Positions 30,877 to 41,517 of a DNA stretch of 64,000 nt are shown here, piece after piece. Each line of letters opens with the position of its first letter. The first letter of the stretch is position 1. The notes below the pieces were generated by a model. It saw only the letters and a list, made by a program, of their open reading frames with translations, was not told the DNA's origin and made no database searches. The stretch is from assembly GCA_025201765.1 (NCBI GenBank), contig MU623436.1, positions 81,691-145,690 on the forward strand, in the 5' to 3' direction. This DNA comes from Daldinia sp. FL1419 (Eukaryota > Ascomycota > Sordariomycetes > Xylariales > Hypoxylaceae). A program made the translations under genes and the position numbers.

Positions 30877-33565
30877 GGTGGTAGACTATAGGTATGCGAC
30901 TCTAAATACGTAGTACCTAGGCGGGCAGGTATAAAGGCGAAAATATGAATGCGGTAAGTCGATGTAAATAAGGTAAGGCGAGATTAAAGAAATTGGGAAA
31001 TTCCGAGTTGATTTTTTGGAAGGGAGGGATGAAAGATGATGGTGGGGTAGTTAATGTAAGGCGATGTAAGGTGAGGTAAAGTAAAAAAAAATAAAAAATA
31101 AAATAAAAAAAGGATGTATCTGTAAGGCGAAGCTTGTAGCTAATTAAAGTAAGGTACGTAGCTTGGTAACTTTTCAAGAGTGGTTTTTTTTTTTTTTAGA
31201 GAAACAACTACCACCCAAGCTTAACTAGGTTAATATAGTTATTAATAATAGAGCCTCAGGTTTGATAACGATCCAAATACTGATACGATAAGATAGATAA
31301 ATAGATAGATAAATACCTAATGTACTACACCGCAGCAATTAAAAAGTCCTGTGTATACGTGGTGTGTGGATTCTTTAAATATCCTGTTTGCTTCTCTGAT
31401 CGCCTACGATGCTAAATTGATAAAAGTTGGTAGAGTGGTATTACCGACTGAGGAATTTTTGACGATATCGAAAACCGATACGGTTGCACATGTAGTAATA
31501 GCGTATCTTGCGTTGGCAGTGGGTGGTGTCCACTCGCTATTAAGAATTCAATCCGCCAGAACCCTTGGCGTCGAGCCACCGGGCCGTTTTGCAATTGGGC
31601 TGGCAGGTCCCGAGTCGGTTGACTGGTTATAAAAAGGTACAAGACTTATAACTTTTGAGATATGCGCAATATCGAATCTATTGCTCGGTATTAAAAAAAG
31701 GAGTATGTGTATTGACTTTTAGCGGTGTCAAGAGAAGGAGGTGATTAGAAGACTCTGCCTATCCTGTCTATACCCGTTCACATGTGGGTATTGATATGGG
31801 TATGGTATTATGGACTACCTATGGAAGGTTGTAGATTAGGTTGTTGTGTCAACGTTCGGTGTTTTTTGCGAAGGATAAAAAAGAAAGGGAAAAAATTTAT
31901 GGAGGGGTTTATTCGATGATTGACGTAGGTCTTACTGATCTTGGATAACCAGAGGGGCGGGACAGGGAGATGACCTGTAGATAAGCGGGTCGTGTTCCGT
32001 TGATGGGGTGGATGGGTGGATGGGTGGACAGGTGGGGGTTTCTGCGCAACATTAGAATGGAACCGATGCGGGGCTATTTACTTTCCATCATAAGTACTAC
32101 CTATAGTTAAGAGGTACCTAACTTATCTTTATCATATGTACCTCTATTGGAAACGCATAGGTGATATATGCAAGGACCTCGTCGGCTGGCCAATCGTCGC
32201 CTCCTGCTTATCCTTTCCAGACGAAATGCTGTCGGGTCCATGATGCTTCACGATGATGAATTCTTCGATGACTTTCGAAGGTTTGAAATTCGACCCCGTT
32301 TTCGGTTAGTCTATCATCACGCATCGCGCATCGCCCATCGCACATCACGGCAGTTCCTTTGACCATGAGATATTCTTCTATTTATTCTTCTATCTTTTTA
32401 TTACTAACTAGTATAACCAGTAGCCTACTTACCTAATGTCGTCATGTTTCCCAAGTCTTGCGCGTAAGACCGTAGGTACCTACCTAGTACCTAGTATAGT
32501 TCTTCATCCCACAAAGAGTTTCCGGCTCGCCCCAACCCTTTGATCCTAGCCTACCTAATCGCGGTAGTACACGATATAACTCTTTGCAGGTAGGTTTGAT
32601 GATTCGAATATACATGCAACGTACTACTTACTCACTAGTTGGGGATTCGAACCACTCAACGAGCTTTTCTTGCTATCGCCGAAGGAGTAGGTGACAAGTC
32701 ATCTCCAATGCTGGTGTAAGTGTGATCGGAATTTCTATCGAATCGTACCTTCACGATTCACCAAATTCTTGTCGCAACCATAGAGCAACAGGCCTTGGGT
32801 ATGATTACAGATGTTGCCTTACCGGCGATTTCAGGCACAGTCTGCACACGTTCTACACCGGTAGGGTTCCAATGCAGCACCGACACAGTAGCCGATCTCA
32901 TATCTGGGAACTTGTGACGATAGCTGCTCTAGCGGCATATAAGTTTACGACATGACATGACGGAAAGGTGCGGTAACATTGATGGGTCTATAAATTTTAA
33001 TAGTTCCTGAGCGTTTAGCTTGGCATTCTCGACAACAGCAATTAGGCTCTGGTTCCGAATCATGCATAGGTACTGCTTCGTGCAGATCCGGACCATCGGG
33101 CGTACCTTGCGGTCGACGTATTTCCCGTTAGTTAGTACCTCCACCAGTACAGGCGTAAATCTGATTTACCTTGTTCCGTTGGACTTCATTGAAAAGAAAC
33201 TCCTTAGCGAGTAACTTGAGTTTGGGGATCATTTGCGATATTTTGATATAGAACGTTTAATAAAATCAAAGCGTGCAAGGCCAAATAACAATGAGCTTCA
33301 TAAGCGAATACGTAGACTAATAAGTTAACATTTTATCCGTTTCAAGGGACGGGCGTAACAAGTACCTGCGCCGGGAACGGACGGCGATTGAACCAAACAC
33401 CGGGGCTGTTCTGATATGATGTAAACAGCCTTTAAAACTTCACTCCTACAACCACTTATACAGCAAGTAGATTGCGACGACATCAAGAATCGCGATCGGG
33501 CAGCGATTCGCAAACAGATTTGGGAAATATTCTTTCGCTTTAAATCCTATCGATAACTACACAAA
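30877..33565. other. 2.7 kb intergenic, divergent promoters
   Basis: No supported gene. The left part is the 5' region of the 6-phosphogluconolactonase gene (A/T homopolymers near 31083-31110 and 31184-31197). GATA-type microsatellite near 31281-31313, GGATGGGT tandem near 32004-32030, CGCATC-type tandem near 32319-32346, and a tRNA-like fragment at 32633-32717. Confidence 0.5.
32633..32717 (-). ncRNA. tRNA-like fragment, probably pseudogene
   Basis: A perfect B box (GGTTCGAATCC, reverse complement of 32643-32653) sits 85 bases from a partly complementary 5' end (five of seven acceptor pairs). The T stem pairs only three of five and no A box is recognisable. Reads as a decayed tRNA rather than a working one. 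Confidence 0.25.
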
Positions 33566-34688
33566 ATGCCGCAAGCACCTAAATACCTAACTGGCGATTC
33601 AGCTGCCATCAACGAATTTCTTGACAAGTTTGACGTGCGTCATTTTAACCTGAGCTACCACCCCCGATAGCGCCCTTCCCGCTTTTCCTAGCACAAAGAC
33701 TTACCTTGTATATAGGTCTTTTTGCTTGACTGCGATGGTTAGAATAATAGGCCAAGCCCTAAGATGACTATAGGGCTGAAATTTTACAGGAGTCTTATGG
33801 TCTGGGGACCATGTCTTTGACGGCATCGTCGAGACCTTAGAGATGTTGAGATCGAGAGGTAGGTTGGGCTTAACAAAAACGGCAAACTACTTAGGCATGC
33901 GTAACACAGACTAAGTTGTAGCAGGAAAGCGGGTTGTATTCGTCACCAATAATTCCACAAAGGACCGACCAGGCTACCAGCAAAAGCTGACGGGCTTGGG
34001 CATCCCTAGTAACGTCGAGGAGATATTTGGCTCATCTTACTCAGCCGCGGTATATATCTCGCGCATCCTAAAGCTACCCGCACCTAAAAACAAGGTCTTC
34101 ATCATTGGTGAAAGCGGCATGGAGTCCGAGCTGCGTTCTGAGGGGGTGCCTTTCATCGGTGGAACGGACCCGGCTTTAAGGCGGGACATCACGCCCGAGG
34201 ACTTTAAGCGGTTAACTGACGGCTCTTTGTTGGACCCGGATGTCGGCATTGTACTTGCTGGCCTGGATTTCCACATCAACTACCTCAAGCTATCTATGGC
34301 CTACCAGTATATCCGACGAGGCGCAAAGTTCATCGCGACTAACCTCGATAACTTACTACCTATGGGCGATACCTTCTTCCCTGGCGCCGGTTCCATCTCT
34401 ATCCCATTGGTCAACATGACCGGAGAGACACCCTTGACACTGGGAAAGCCTAGCCAGGCCATGATGGATGCGATCGAAGGGAAGTTCCAGCTAGATCGGA
34501 CACGGACCTGCATGGTTGGCGATAGACTAAACACTGACATTCAATTCGGCGTCGAAGGAAAGCTAGGCGGAACACTACATGTACTAACCGGTGTGCACAA
34601 GAAGGAGGACTGGCAGGCTGAGAATGCCGTGGCCGTTCCCGCCTACTATGCCGATAAGCTAAGCGATCTCCGAGGTGCGACGTCGTGA
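33566..34688 (+). CDS. HAD-family 4-nitrophenylphosphatase / 2-phosphoglycolate phosphatase (Pho13 type)
   Basis: A 307-residue phosphatase in four exons: 33566-33634, 33716-33737 (only 22 bases), 33790-33858 and 33925-34688 (sum 924). The tiny second exon carries the catalytic motif: spliced it reads FDVFLLDCDGVLWSGDHVFDG, with nucleophile Asp and acid/base Asp in DCDG. Motif II is VFVTNNSTKDR and motif III/IV is MVGDRLNTDIQFG. The cap domain (VGIVLAGLDFHINYLKLSMAYQYI) matches type C2 HAD phosphatases. The family removes phosphoglycolate and other metabolite-repair substrates (yeast Pho13). Skipping the 22-base exon would shift the frame and destroy the catalytic site. Confidence 0.93.
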
Positions 34689-35370
34689 GACGCACCTCAT
34701 CTTACCCGTGGCCCGTGTTATTCAACTTTGATTTTCATATAGATTTGATGCTCAGCATGATACAGCATAAACCGCCTTAAAGTGCTTAATAGACAGACAG
34801 ACAGACAGATAACAAACCACGAATGCCGGAGGCGCTATCGTGAATTTCAAATAATATAACAAAATAGATAGCCGCCTCGTATTTTTCAGAATTATACACC
34901 GTGACCACTACTAGCCTCCCGCAGTTTACCAGCTCCAAGCTTCGGCGCAATGCTGTCGACTAAACTAAACCGAGATCCCAAATATCTCTCCGAAATCGCA
35001 TGCTCCATTGGAGGGAATTGCGGCTCGATATGCCGATTTCCCCGCGTGACTATTCAGCTACCCCAATGGAGAGGGGACTAGTTTGTGTATATTGATTCGA
35101 CGGCCGCTTCGAGGTTATGGTGCATATCGTCACTTGGGATGGTACTTAACGTACCACTATTTGACGACATGCGTATATTTAAGACGACGATAGCATCTAC
35201 GATAAAATTATGTATTTTATCTTGAACTTCTGTTTATTCTTCCGTCTACTACGCCGCATACGTCGTATAGCTAACAGTTACCTTAAAGAAATATTTCAAG
35301 TTCAAATTACTATAATAGCCCACTAAGTTAACTACCTTTCATCTATAGACCTCGAACCACACAGCCAACC
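34689..35370. other. intergenic, no gene seen
   Basis: Between the phosphatase stop and the PhyH start, same direction. Contains the AGAC microsatellite (34793-34811). Confidence 0.5.
34793..34811 (+). repeat. AGAC microsatellite
   Basis: About four and a half copies of AGAC in the 3' flank of the phosphatase gene. Confidence 0.8.
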
Positions 35371-36441
35371 ATGGCATCACCGTCAGCTCCGCTCACCCAA
35401 GAGCAGAAAGACTTCTTCCTCAAAAACGGCTACCTCAAGTTAAGCAATTGCTTCACACGCGAACAAGCCGCCTCCATAACCGAAGGGGTATGGACGCGCT
35501 TAGGCATGTCGCCCACGGACAAAACAACATGGACCAAAGAAAAGACCAACATGCCCTCGCACCGCTCCTTCGACTGCGTAGACTTTGCGCCCAAAGCGTG
35601 GAGCGCCATCTGCGAGCTTTGTGGCGGCGAGGACCGCGTGAATCCCGAGTCTCGGCATTGGCGGGACTCGCTGATCGTGAACTTGGGCACGGCGGAACGA
35701 GAGGGAAAGCCGGTCCCGCCGAAGGAGCTGACGAATTGGCACGTCGATGGCGATTTCTTCGTGCATTACCTGGATAGTCCCGAGCAGGCGCTGCTTGTTA
35801 TCCCGCTGTTTACGGATATTGTGCCTGAGGGCGGTGGGACTATGCTTTGTCCGCCAGGGATCGAGGGGGTTGCGAGGCAGTTGTATGAGCACCCGGTATG
35901 CTATAATCCCTAACGCCTATACTTTTGAAGAAATATCGGAGCGCAGTGCTGATTTATGTCGCTATAGGAGGGCGTATCTCCACGCATGGTTCCGCGAGCG
36001 CATCCCGATTTCGCCCGCGAGAGGAACTTAGAATGGTACATCAACGTTGTGCAAAGCTGTGCAGACTCCGAATTCGTCGAGGCCATGGGCACCGTCGGCG
36101 ACGTGTACCTTCTACATCCCTTGATGATGCACAGCGCAACAAGCAATGCGCAGCGCGCTGTGCGTATCATAACCAACCCACCCGTAAGTCTACGGGAGCC
36201 GTTCCAATTCGACAGGCCGAACGATGAGGAATACAGCCTCGTAGAGCGGAAGACCATGGCGGCAGTTGGAGGACAGGAGAAGTTGAGAGGGTGGAAGATT
36301 ACCACGCCGAGGGAACGAGTGGTACCGGAACGGGTGCGTATTCAGGAGGCGATGAAGAGGGAGGAGTTGAGGAGGTTAGAGGAGGAGCAGAAGCTTAGGC
36401 AGGGACAGGGGCAGGGAAAGGTTGCCGTTGCTGCGGCTTGA
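35371..36441 (+). CDS. PhyH-family Fe(II)/2-oxoglutarate dioxygenase, second copy type
   Basis: A 332-residue protein in two exons, 35371-35895 and 35968-36441 (sum 999, phase 0). N-terminus QKDFFLKNGYLKLSNCFTRE is the usual PhyH opening. Iron ligands: His124 and Asp126 in NWHVDGDFFVHY, and distal His225 in DVYLLHPLMMHSATSN, followed by Arg (QRAVRIITN) for 2-oxoglutarate. The last 60 residues form a charged helical tail (RIQEAMKREELRRLEEEQKL) ending in a Gln/Gly repeat and Ala run. The sequence differs clearly from the PhyH protein at 1081-2339, so the two are not recent duplicates. It sits in a housekeeping neighbourhood, and many ascomycetes have such proteins without known substrate; a role as an independent hydroxylase is the safe reading. 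Confidence 0.88.
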
Positions 36442-36967
36442 GGAGTGATGAGGAAATATAATAAGGAGACTGAATTGCACGTCGGCCTATATGATGATAT
36501 TTATGCCGGGAAATACTATAGCCCCTTTTTAATCCGCGTAGTTTTGGTTAAGAAGCTTACCCGATTCATAGCCTTATACGATCTCTCGATTCTATCTTGA
36601 TTGGACATTACGACTGCAATTAATAAATATTTTACATGCTCAACTCAAGAGACTGAATCTATGCAGCTTGAGTGTGTGGGTATATGAGTGTAAATATTTA
36701 ATTGAGTAAGACTGGATGCCCCTATTATACAGTTGTTTGCAGAGAGGAAATAAGGGGCCTAGTTAAACGGATTTTCCAGTGATAGTTACTAATAGCCAAA
36801 TTCCGAAAATTTAATTGTTAGCAACCCCAACTCTCTACTTTACACCCGTTTATACAACACAATTTCTACTACAGATTTATATTTTACCTACTAACCTAGA
36901 ATTATCACCCATTTCGAATACCGAACTCCTCTATTCCTCTTTAGATCTTAGGAAAGCAAAATTTCAA
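36442..36967. other. intergenic, DHFR promoter region
   Basis: Spacer of about 0.5 kb between two rightward genes; CT-rich just before the DHFR start. The upstream in-frame extension of the DHFR frame (from 36815) is AT-rich and is read as leader, not protein. Confidence 0.5.
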
Positions 36968-37627
36968 ATGTCCAATCCCTCGTTTTCTACGGCCATGCTT
37001 CCCACGGAGTTAACCCTCATCGTGGCCGCCACCCGCACCATGGGCATAGGCCGCAGCGGCACGTTGCCGTGGACCGGTCTCAGGAAAGAGATGGCATATT
37101 TCGCACGCGTAACTAAGCGCTTGCCAGAATCTTCGTCTACGGATTCTGCTTCTACTATAAATGCCGTCATCATGGGTCGTAAGACCTGGGATAGCATACC
37201 ACCTAAATTCCAGCCGCTGAAGGGACGTCTGAATGTTGTTATTAGCAGGTCGCATGCTAGCTCGGAGCAGGAAACGGCGGAAGAAGTAGGAACTGAAGGA
37301 CCGGTTAAAGTAAACTCGCTGGAGCAAGCACTTGCGCACCTCAAGGCTGCTAGTATAGGCCGGGCATTCGTCATTGGTGGCGCGCAGATCTACGAGGCGG
37401 CACTGGAACTCGAGGAAGCGCGGCGCATACTACTGACACGGGTACTATCGCCTGATTTCGAGTGCGATACACTCTTCCCTCTTAACCTCCAGGAGGACAA
37501 GGCTGGCAACTGGGTTAAGAGGTCTAAGCAAGAATTAGATACTTGGACAGGGGAAACCGTACCCGAAGGCGTGCAAGAGGAAAACGGAACGCAGTATGAA
37601 TTTGAGATGTGGGAGCGGGTTGATTGA
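36968..37627 (+). CDS. dihydrofolate reductase
   Basis: Intronless 219-residue enzyme reducing dihydrofolate to tetrahydrofolate with NADPH. I chose the ATG at 36968 (MSNPSFSTAMLPTELTLIVA); a longer frame starts at 36815 but its extra part is low-complexity. Key parts: GIGRSGTLPW (substrate loop with conserved Trp), catalytic acid Glu41 in LRKEMAYFARVT, INAVIMGRKTWDSIP (NADPH), RLNVVISRS, and FVIGGAQIYEAAL (family GGxxxY). Family length and order are normal. It converges with the Cbp3-like gene across a 216-base gap. Essential for thymidylate and purine synthesis. Confidence 0.97.
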   Translation: MSNPSFSTAMLPTELTLIVAATRTMGIGRSGTLPWTGLRKEMAYFARVTKRLPESSSTDSASTINAVIMGRKTWDSIPPKFQPLKGRLNVVISRSHASSEQETAEEVGTEGPVKVNSLEQALAHLKAASIGRAFVIGGAQIYEAALELEEARRILLTRVLSPDFECDTLFPLNLQEDKAGNWVKRSKQELDTWTGETVPEGVQEENGTQYEFEMWERVD

Positions 37628-37843
37628 GTCGACCGATATCTAGGTACTTTTACGGTCTGGTATATATGTACACTTATAGATCTCTACGAGATCGAGATCA
37701 TTTTATCTTCTATTTTTACTGCGCACGCAAAACATAGCGTTATGCAGCCCCTTATGCCAGACCGACTTTTCGTCTTCGCATAACGTGCCGTCATTATAAT
37801 TTTTAACCTACCAACCGAGTCCGTATCATACACCTGCCGAGCC

Positions 37844-38822
37844 TTAAACAGCGACCTTCTGCACCGGCGGCGTGTCCTGCGCTAGCCGTCCTTCGATTTC
37901 TCGCACGGGCTTATCGACGAGTGCGAGCTCGTTCTTCGCGGGCCACTTAAACACGGCTTCGGTCTGGTAGTGTAGGGCTTCGTCGGGGATTTGGTCGAGC
38001 ATTTTTAGACACAGTCGCATCCAGCTGACCACGGCGGCTAACGAGCGCACGTCGATGTCTTCGCGGGCTTTGAACACGTTGCGCCAGACGGCAGCAGCGA
38101 GCACTGCATCGCCCTTGATTACCCCCTCGTCGTATGCGGCGATTAGCCCGCGCCATTGGATGAAGAGGTCTTTTAAGTAACGGTGTCGTAGGCCGCGCGA
38201 GGTGATGCCGTGGGTCAGGTCCATGCGCTCCTCGGCGTCGAAGAAGAAGTGGTCGGTAATCTGTCGCTGCCACGAGCGCGCTGCCTCGGGTTCGAGATCT
38301 CGAAGTCGGGCGAATACTAGGTATAGGTGCAGCATCGTGATTTGCGACCACGTGCTGAAAGTCGGCGCGAGTTTGAATTCTACAGGGTGAGACGAGAATG
38401 TTTAGCTACGTTACTGATGCTGTTATGAGGCAATAGGTCAAATAAAGGCATCAAGTACCTTCGTGCCACATCGTCTTCCCCTCTCCTATATCCTCGCCCT
38501 CTGCCGTCTTAGTTATCGTGCCCGCTTTCCTGTCCTTGTCGGGGATGGTATAATGCGCCTCGCGAGCGCAAGCTTTATATATGTTTTCGGTAGCATGGAC
38601 GATACGGTATGGCTCGGCCGAGCTCTTGAATACCTTGGCGATAGTCTCGCGGATACTTAGGGCTGGTTGGGGAGTGCTTCCGAAGCTTCGTTTCTGATGG
38701 GATTGGGAGCCGACAACTGGGGCGATAAGTCGCCGCGCTGCACCGGCATTTTGAATTTCTGTAATCGAGCCGGCTTGACGGCTTAGCAGCATGAGCTGCC
38801 GTCTACATGGTCGACACGCCAT
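37844..38822 (-). CDS. CBP3: cytochrome bc1 assembly chaperone, Cbp3/UQCC1 family
   Basis: A 299-residue mitochondrial protein in two exons, 38459-38822 and 37844-38379 (sum 900). N-terminus MACRPCRRQLMLLSRQAGS is Arg-rich without acids, as in mitochondrial presequences. The Ubiq_cyt_C_chap domain is recognisable from FKLAPTFSTWSQITMLHLYL onward: LRHRYLKDLFIQWRGLIAAYDEG and GDAVLAAAVWRNVFKAREDI are family signatures. Cbp3 works with Cbp6 at the mitochondrial ribosome exit to stabilise newly made cytochrome b. Confidence is high from the domain; the functional role is from the yeast and human family. Confidence 0.9.
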
Positions 38823-39210
38823 TTGCTACCTTTTTGGAAAGAGGAAGGTAATTATCGCTAGGAGGGGTATCGATCCCCTTGGGTGAGACCAGTTACTAAA
38901 TGTAGGTACTTGGGGTATTAGTTGATTCACGTCATTGACATGGGCACATTGGGGGGAAAAAATTTAAGAAGCCAAAAAAAAAAGAAGCGTGAAGCTTGGA
39001 CCCCTGCTCGATAGTGAGATCTACGACAGGGATCTAGATCTACCTAGTACAGGTACAATATACATCTTGATCGCAAACCAGCAACCATTCAATTTCCACA
39101 GATTAGTAATCTCTCGATATAAACTGTGGAATTATACTATATACTCGTCATCTCCTTTATGGCATTTATACGTCATTATATTTATATGAGGTAATGATAC
39201 GATAGTCGAT
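38823..39210. other. intergenic with a tRNA-like T arm
   Basis: Spacer between two leftward genes. Contains the T-arm-like hairpin at 38863-38879 and an A11-type run near 38977-38986. No gene. Confidence 0.5.
38863..38879 (-). ncRNA. tRNA T-arm-like hairpin, isolated
   Basis: Minus-strand AGGGGATCGATACCCCT forms a perfect five-pair stem with a seven-base ATCGATA loop that contains a B-box-like core. No matching acceptor 5' strand or D arm is found upstream, so it is at most the 3' half of a decayed tRNA. May also be a chance palindrome. Confidence 0.2.
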
Positions 39211-40619
39211 CTAGTCGAGTCGGGAGAAGGCTAACGTCGCGTTGGTACCTCCAAAACCGAAACTATTCGATAGAGCAACTTTGATCTCCTTCTCTTGAGC
39301 TTCGAGAGGCACGAAGTTGAATTTAGGCTCGACGTTGGGTTTTATTAGATTTAGTGTTGGAGGAAGGGTATTCTGTTAATAAGTTGGTTAGCTACTAGGT
39401 ACGAGAATCAAGCTTGTGTATAGGATGAAAACTTACTTCGACAATGGCTAGAATAGCGAAAACAGCTTCGATCGCACCAGCAGCTCCAAGAAGATGTCCG
39501 ATGGACCCTTTCGTGCTACTGACGGAAATTTGGCCTTCGGTAGAATATCCTTCCTCCCCTGCCATCAGGGAACGGATTGCAAGGGCCTCCGCGAAATCGC
39601 CGACAGAGGTCCCGGTTGCATGCGCGTTGATGTAGTCGACTTGGTGAGGCTTGATTCTAGCATTCACTAAAGCCTTCTTCATAGAGCGATATGCCCCTGA
39701 TCCATCTTCGCGAGGAGCCGTCATGTGATTAGCGTCACCGCTACACCCATATCCTTTTAATTCGGCATATATACGAGCACCCCTTGATTTGGCATGCTCT
39801 AGCTCTTCTAAGACGACTACTGCTGCGCCTTCAGCGACAACAAATCCGTCTCGCATCTGGTCGAAGGGCCGACAACTTGAAGGCGGGTCGTGATTGAAAG
39901 CGGTAGATAATGAACGCGATCTCCCGAATCCCGCGAATGTTAGAGGGTGAATGCACGACTCCGACCCCCCTGCAACCATAACATCGGCATCCCCAAATGC
40001 AATAAAGCGTGAAGCATCTCCGATAGAATGTGCACCTGTAGTGCAAGCCGTAGTCACAGCATGATTAGGACCCTGGAAGCCATATTTCATTGCAATATGT
40101 CCCGCTGCTAAATTGATAAGGATCTTGGGTACGAAGAGCGGAGATACCTTCTTGTAACCCTATCTTGAAGATTTAGTAAATATCCAATTATTAAAACGAT
40201 GTATATAATCTTACACCTCGTTCGTAGACAATGCTGGTATTGTACATTTCGTCTAGATTTCCGATACCGCTTCCCAGACAGACGCCGGTCGATTCTAAGT
40301 CCTCCCTTTCACGTGGCTTCCAAGAGGCATCTTCGAGAGCCATCTCCGCTGCAGCCATCGCATATTGCGTAAATGTGGACATGCGCCGCTGATCCGAAAC
40401 TGTCAGCCAGTCCTCAGGACGCCACGAGTTACCACCGGCACCCGACTTTGGGACGATCCCGGCCACGGTGCTCGTAAGCTCACGCCATCGTTTCTGCGGT
40501 TCGAAATCCGCAACGCTGACGATGCCCGAGTGTCCAGCAATTAGCCTATTCCATGTATGACGAACATTTACGCCAAGGGGTGTGATGGCGCCGAGGCCTG
40601 TGACAACAACTCGGCGCAT
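39211..40619 (-). CDS. CEM1: mitochondrial 3-oxoacyl-ACP synthase (FabF/KAS II, Cem1 type)
   Basis: Condensing enzyme of type II fatty-acid synthesis, 429 residues, three exons: 40215-40619, 39437-40159 and 39211-39372 (sum 1290, phase 0). Starts MRRVVVTGLGAITPLGVNV, the family opening. Catalytic Cys174 in NHAVTTACTTGAHSIG; catalytic histidines in YINAHATGTSVGD and STKGSIGHLLGAAGA; C-terminal SNSFGFGGTNATLAF. In fungi this homologue acts in mitochondrial octanoate/lipoic acid synthesis. There is no long presequence; as in other fungal members the first residues must serve for import, or a short upstream exon exists. One intron is 50-odd bases, the other 64. Confidence 0.95.
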
Positions 40620-41517
40620 TCTTTGCCATATCCAGGAGTTCCTGAGCTCGATCTATGATTCACAAGTGTTCATATCATTGATATATATATATATATTGCA
40701 GTATAAGATGAGTATGCCCGTCCTTGAATATTTTCATGAATATTGAGAAATTAGAATGCTTCGGATGATATAAACTGAATTACGCGATTATGAAATTACC
40801 CGATTTTTATTCTTTGATGAGAAAAGGGTCTTGCTTATGTAATTTAATGTGTTTTTACAACGGGTGTGGGAAGCGGTATTATTTTATGTAGGCAGGGATA
40901 AAGCAATGATCCCGGCACCCAGGTACCTAAGGTTACTAATGCCACGCGATGGTTATCTAAATTTAGTTTCAGGATAACAGCGAACTTACCTATTCAACCT
41001 AACCTAGTAACTTAGAACTACGCATCATCCATTACCTTTCATAGTTTTGCAAAATTATAGAAAGCGGCTACGGTTTATAGAGAATTTCACCGGATACTCA
41101 ATATATATAATTCTGTATTTTAATTGACCTACTCAACCTATCAAAACTCCAATTGCTCAGCTCGTACGAAAATCAATATTTGAACACGTTTTGAGCGTTC
41201 GGCAGCTCAAGACGGACGCCAATTGGCTGCGGAGCTAAACGGAATTTCACTGCATCAACTTTCGGTTTTATTTTATCACTTGCGGTTGTCTTACAGCTAT
41301 TCGAACGCCATCGGCTTATCGGACAATGTCTTCCTAGAGATAGCTGGCTTTTATGGCTCGCCATTCTGTTTCGCTGAACACGGACAACCCGTGTCAACCA
41401 TATTTCAGGGGTAATACCTTCAATGTTACCTTAAACGGTATCACTAGCTACCCTTTCAACTTGAGGATCAAAACGTCATCTTTCGGGTCCGTCACTGGAT
41501 AATATATACCTTACGAA
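40620..41517. other. divergent promoter region between Cem1-like and OPT genes
   Basis: No gene. Contains a TA dinucleotide stretch near 40680-40697 and a CAGGTACCTAAGGTTAC motif near 40919. The frame 41223-41414 has no features. Confidence 0.5.

Noticed and set aside
31351..31632. 93-codon plus-strand frame with a hydrophobic patch
   Set aside because: No family match, no conserved blocks, AT-rich flank; chance frame more likely.
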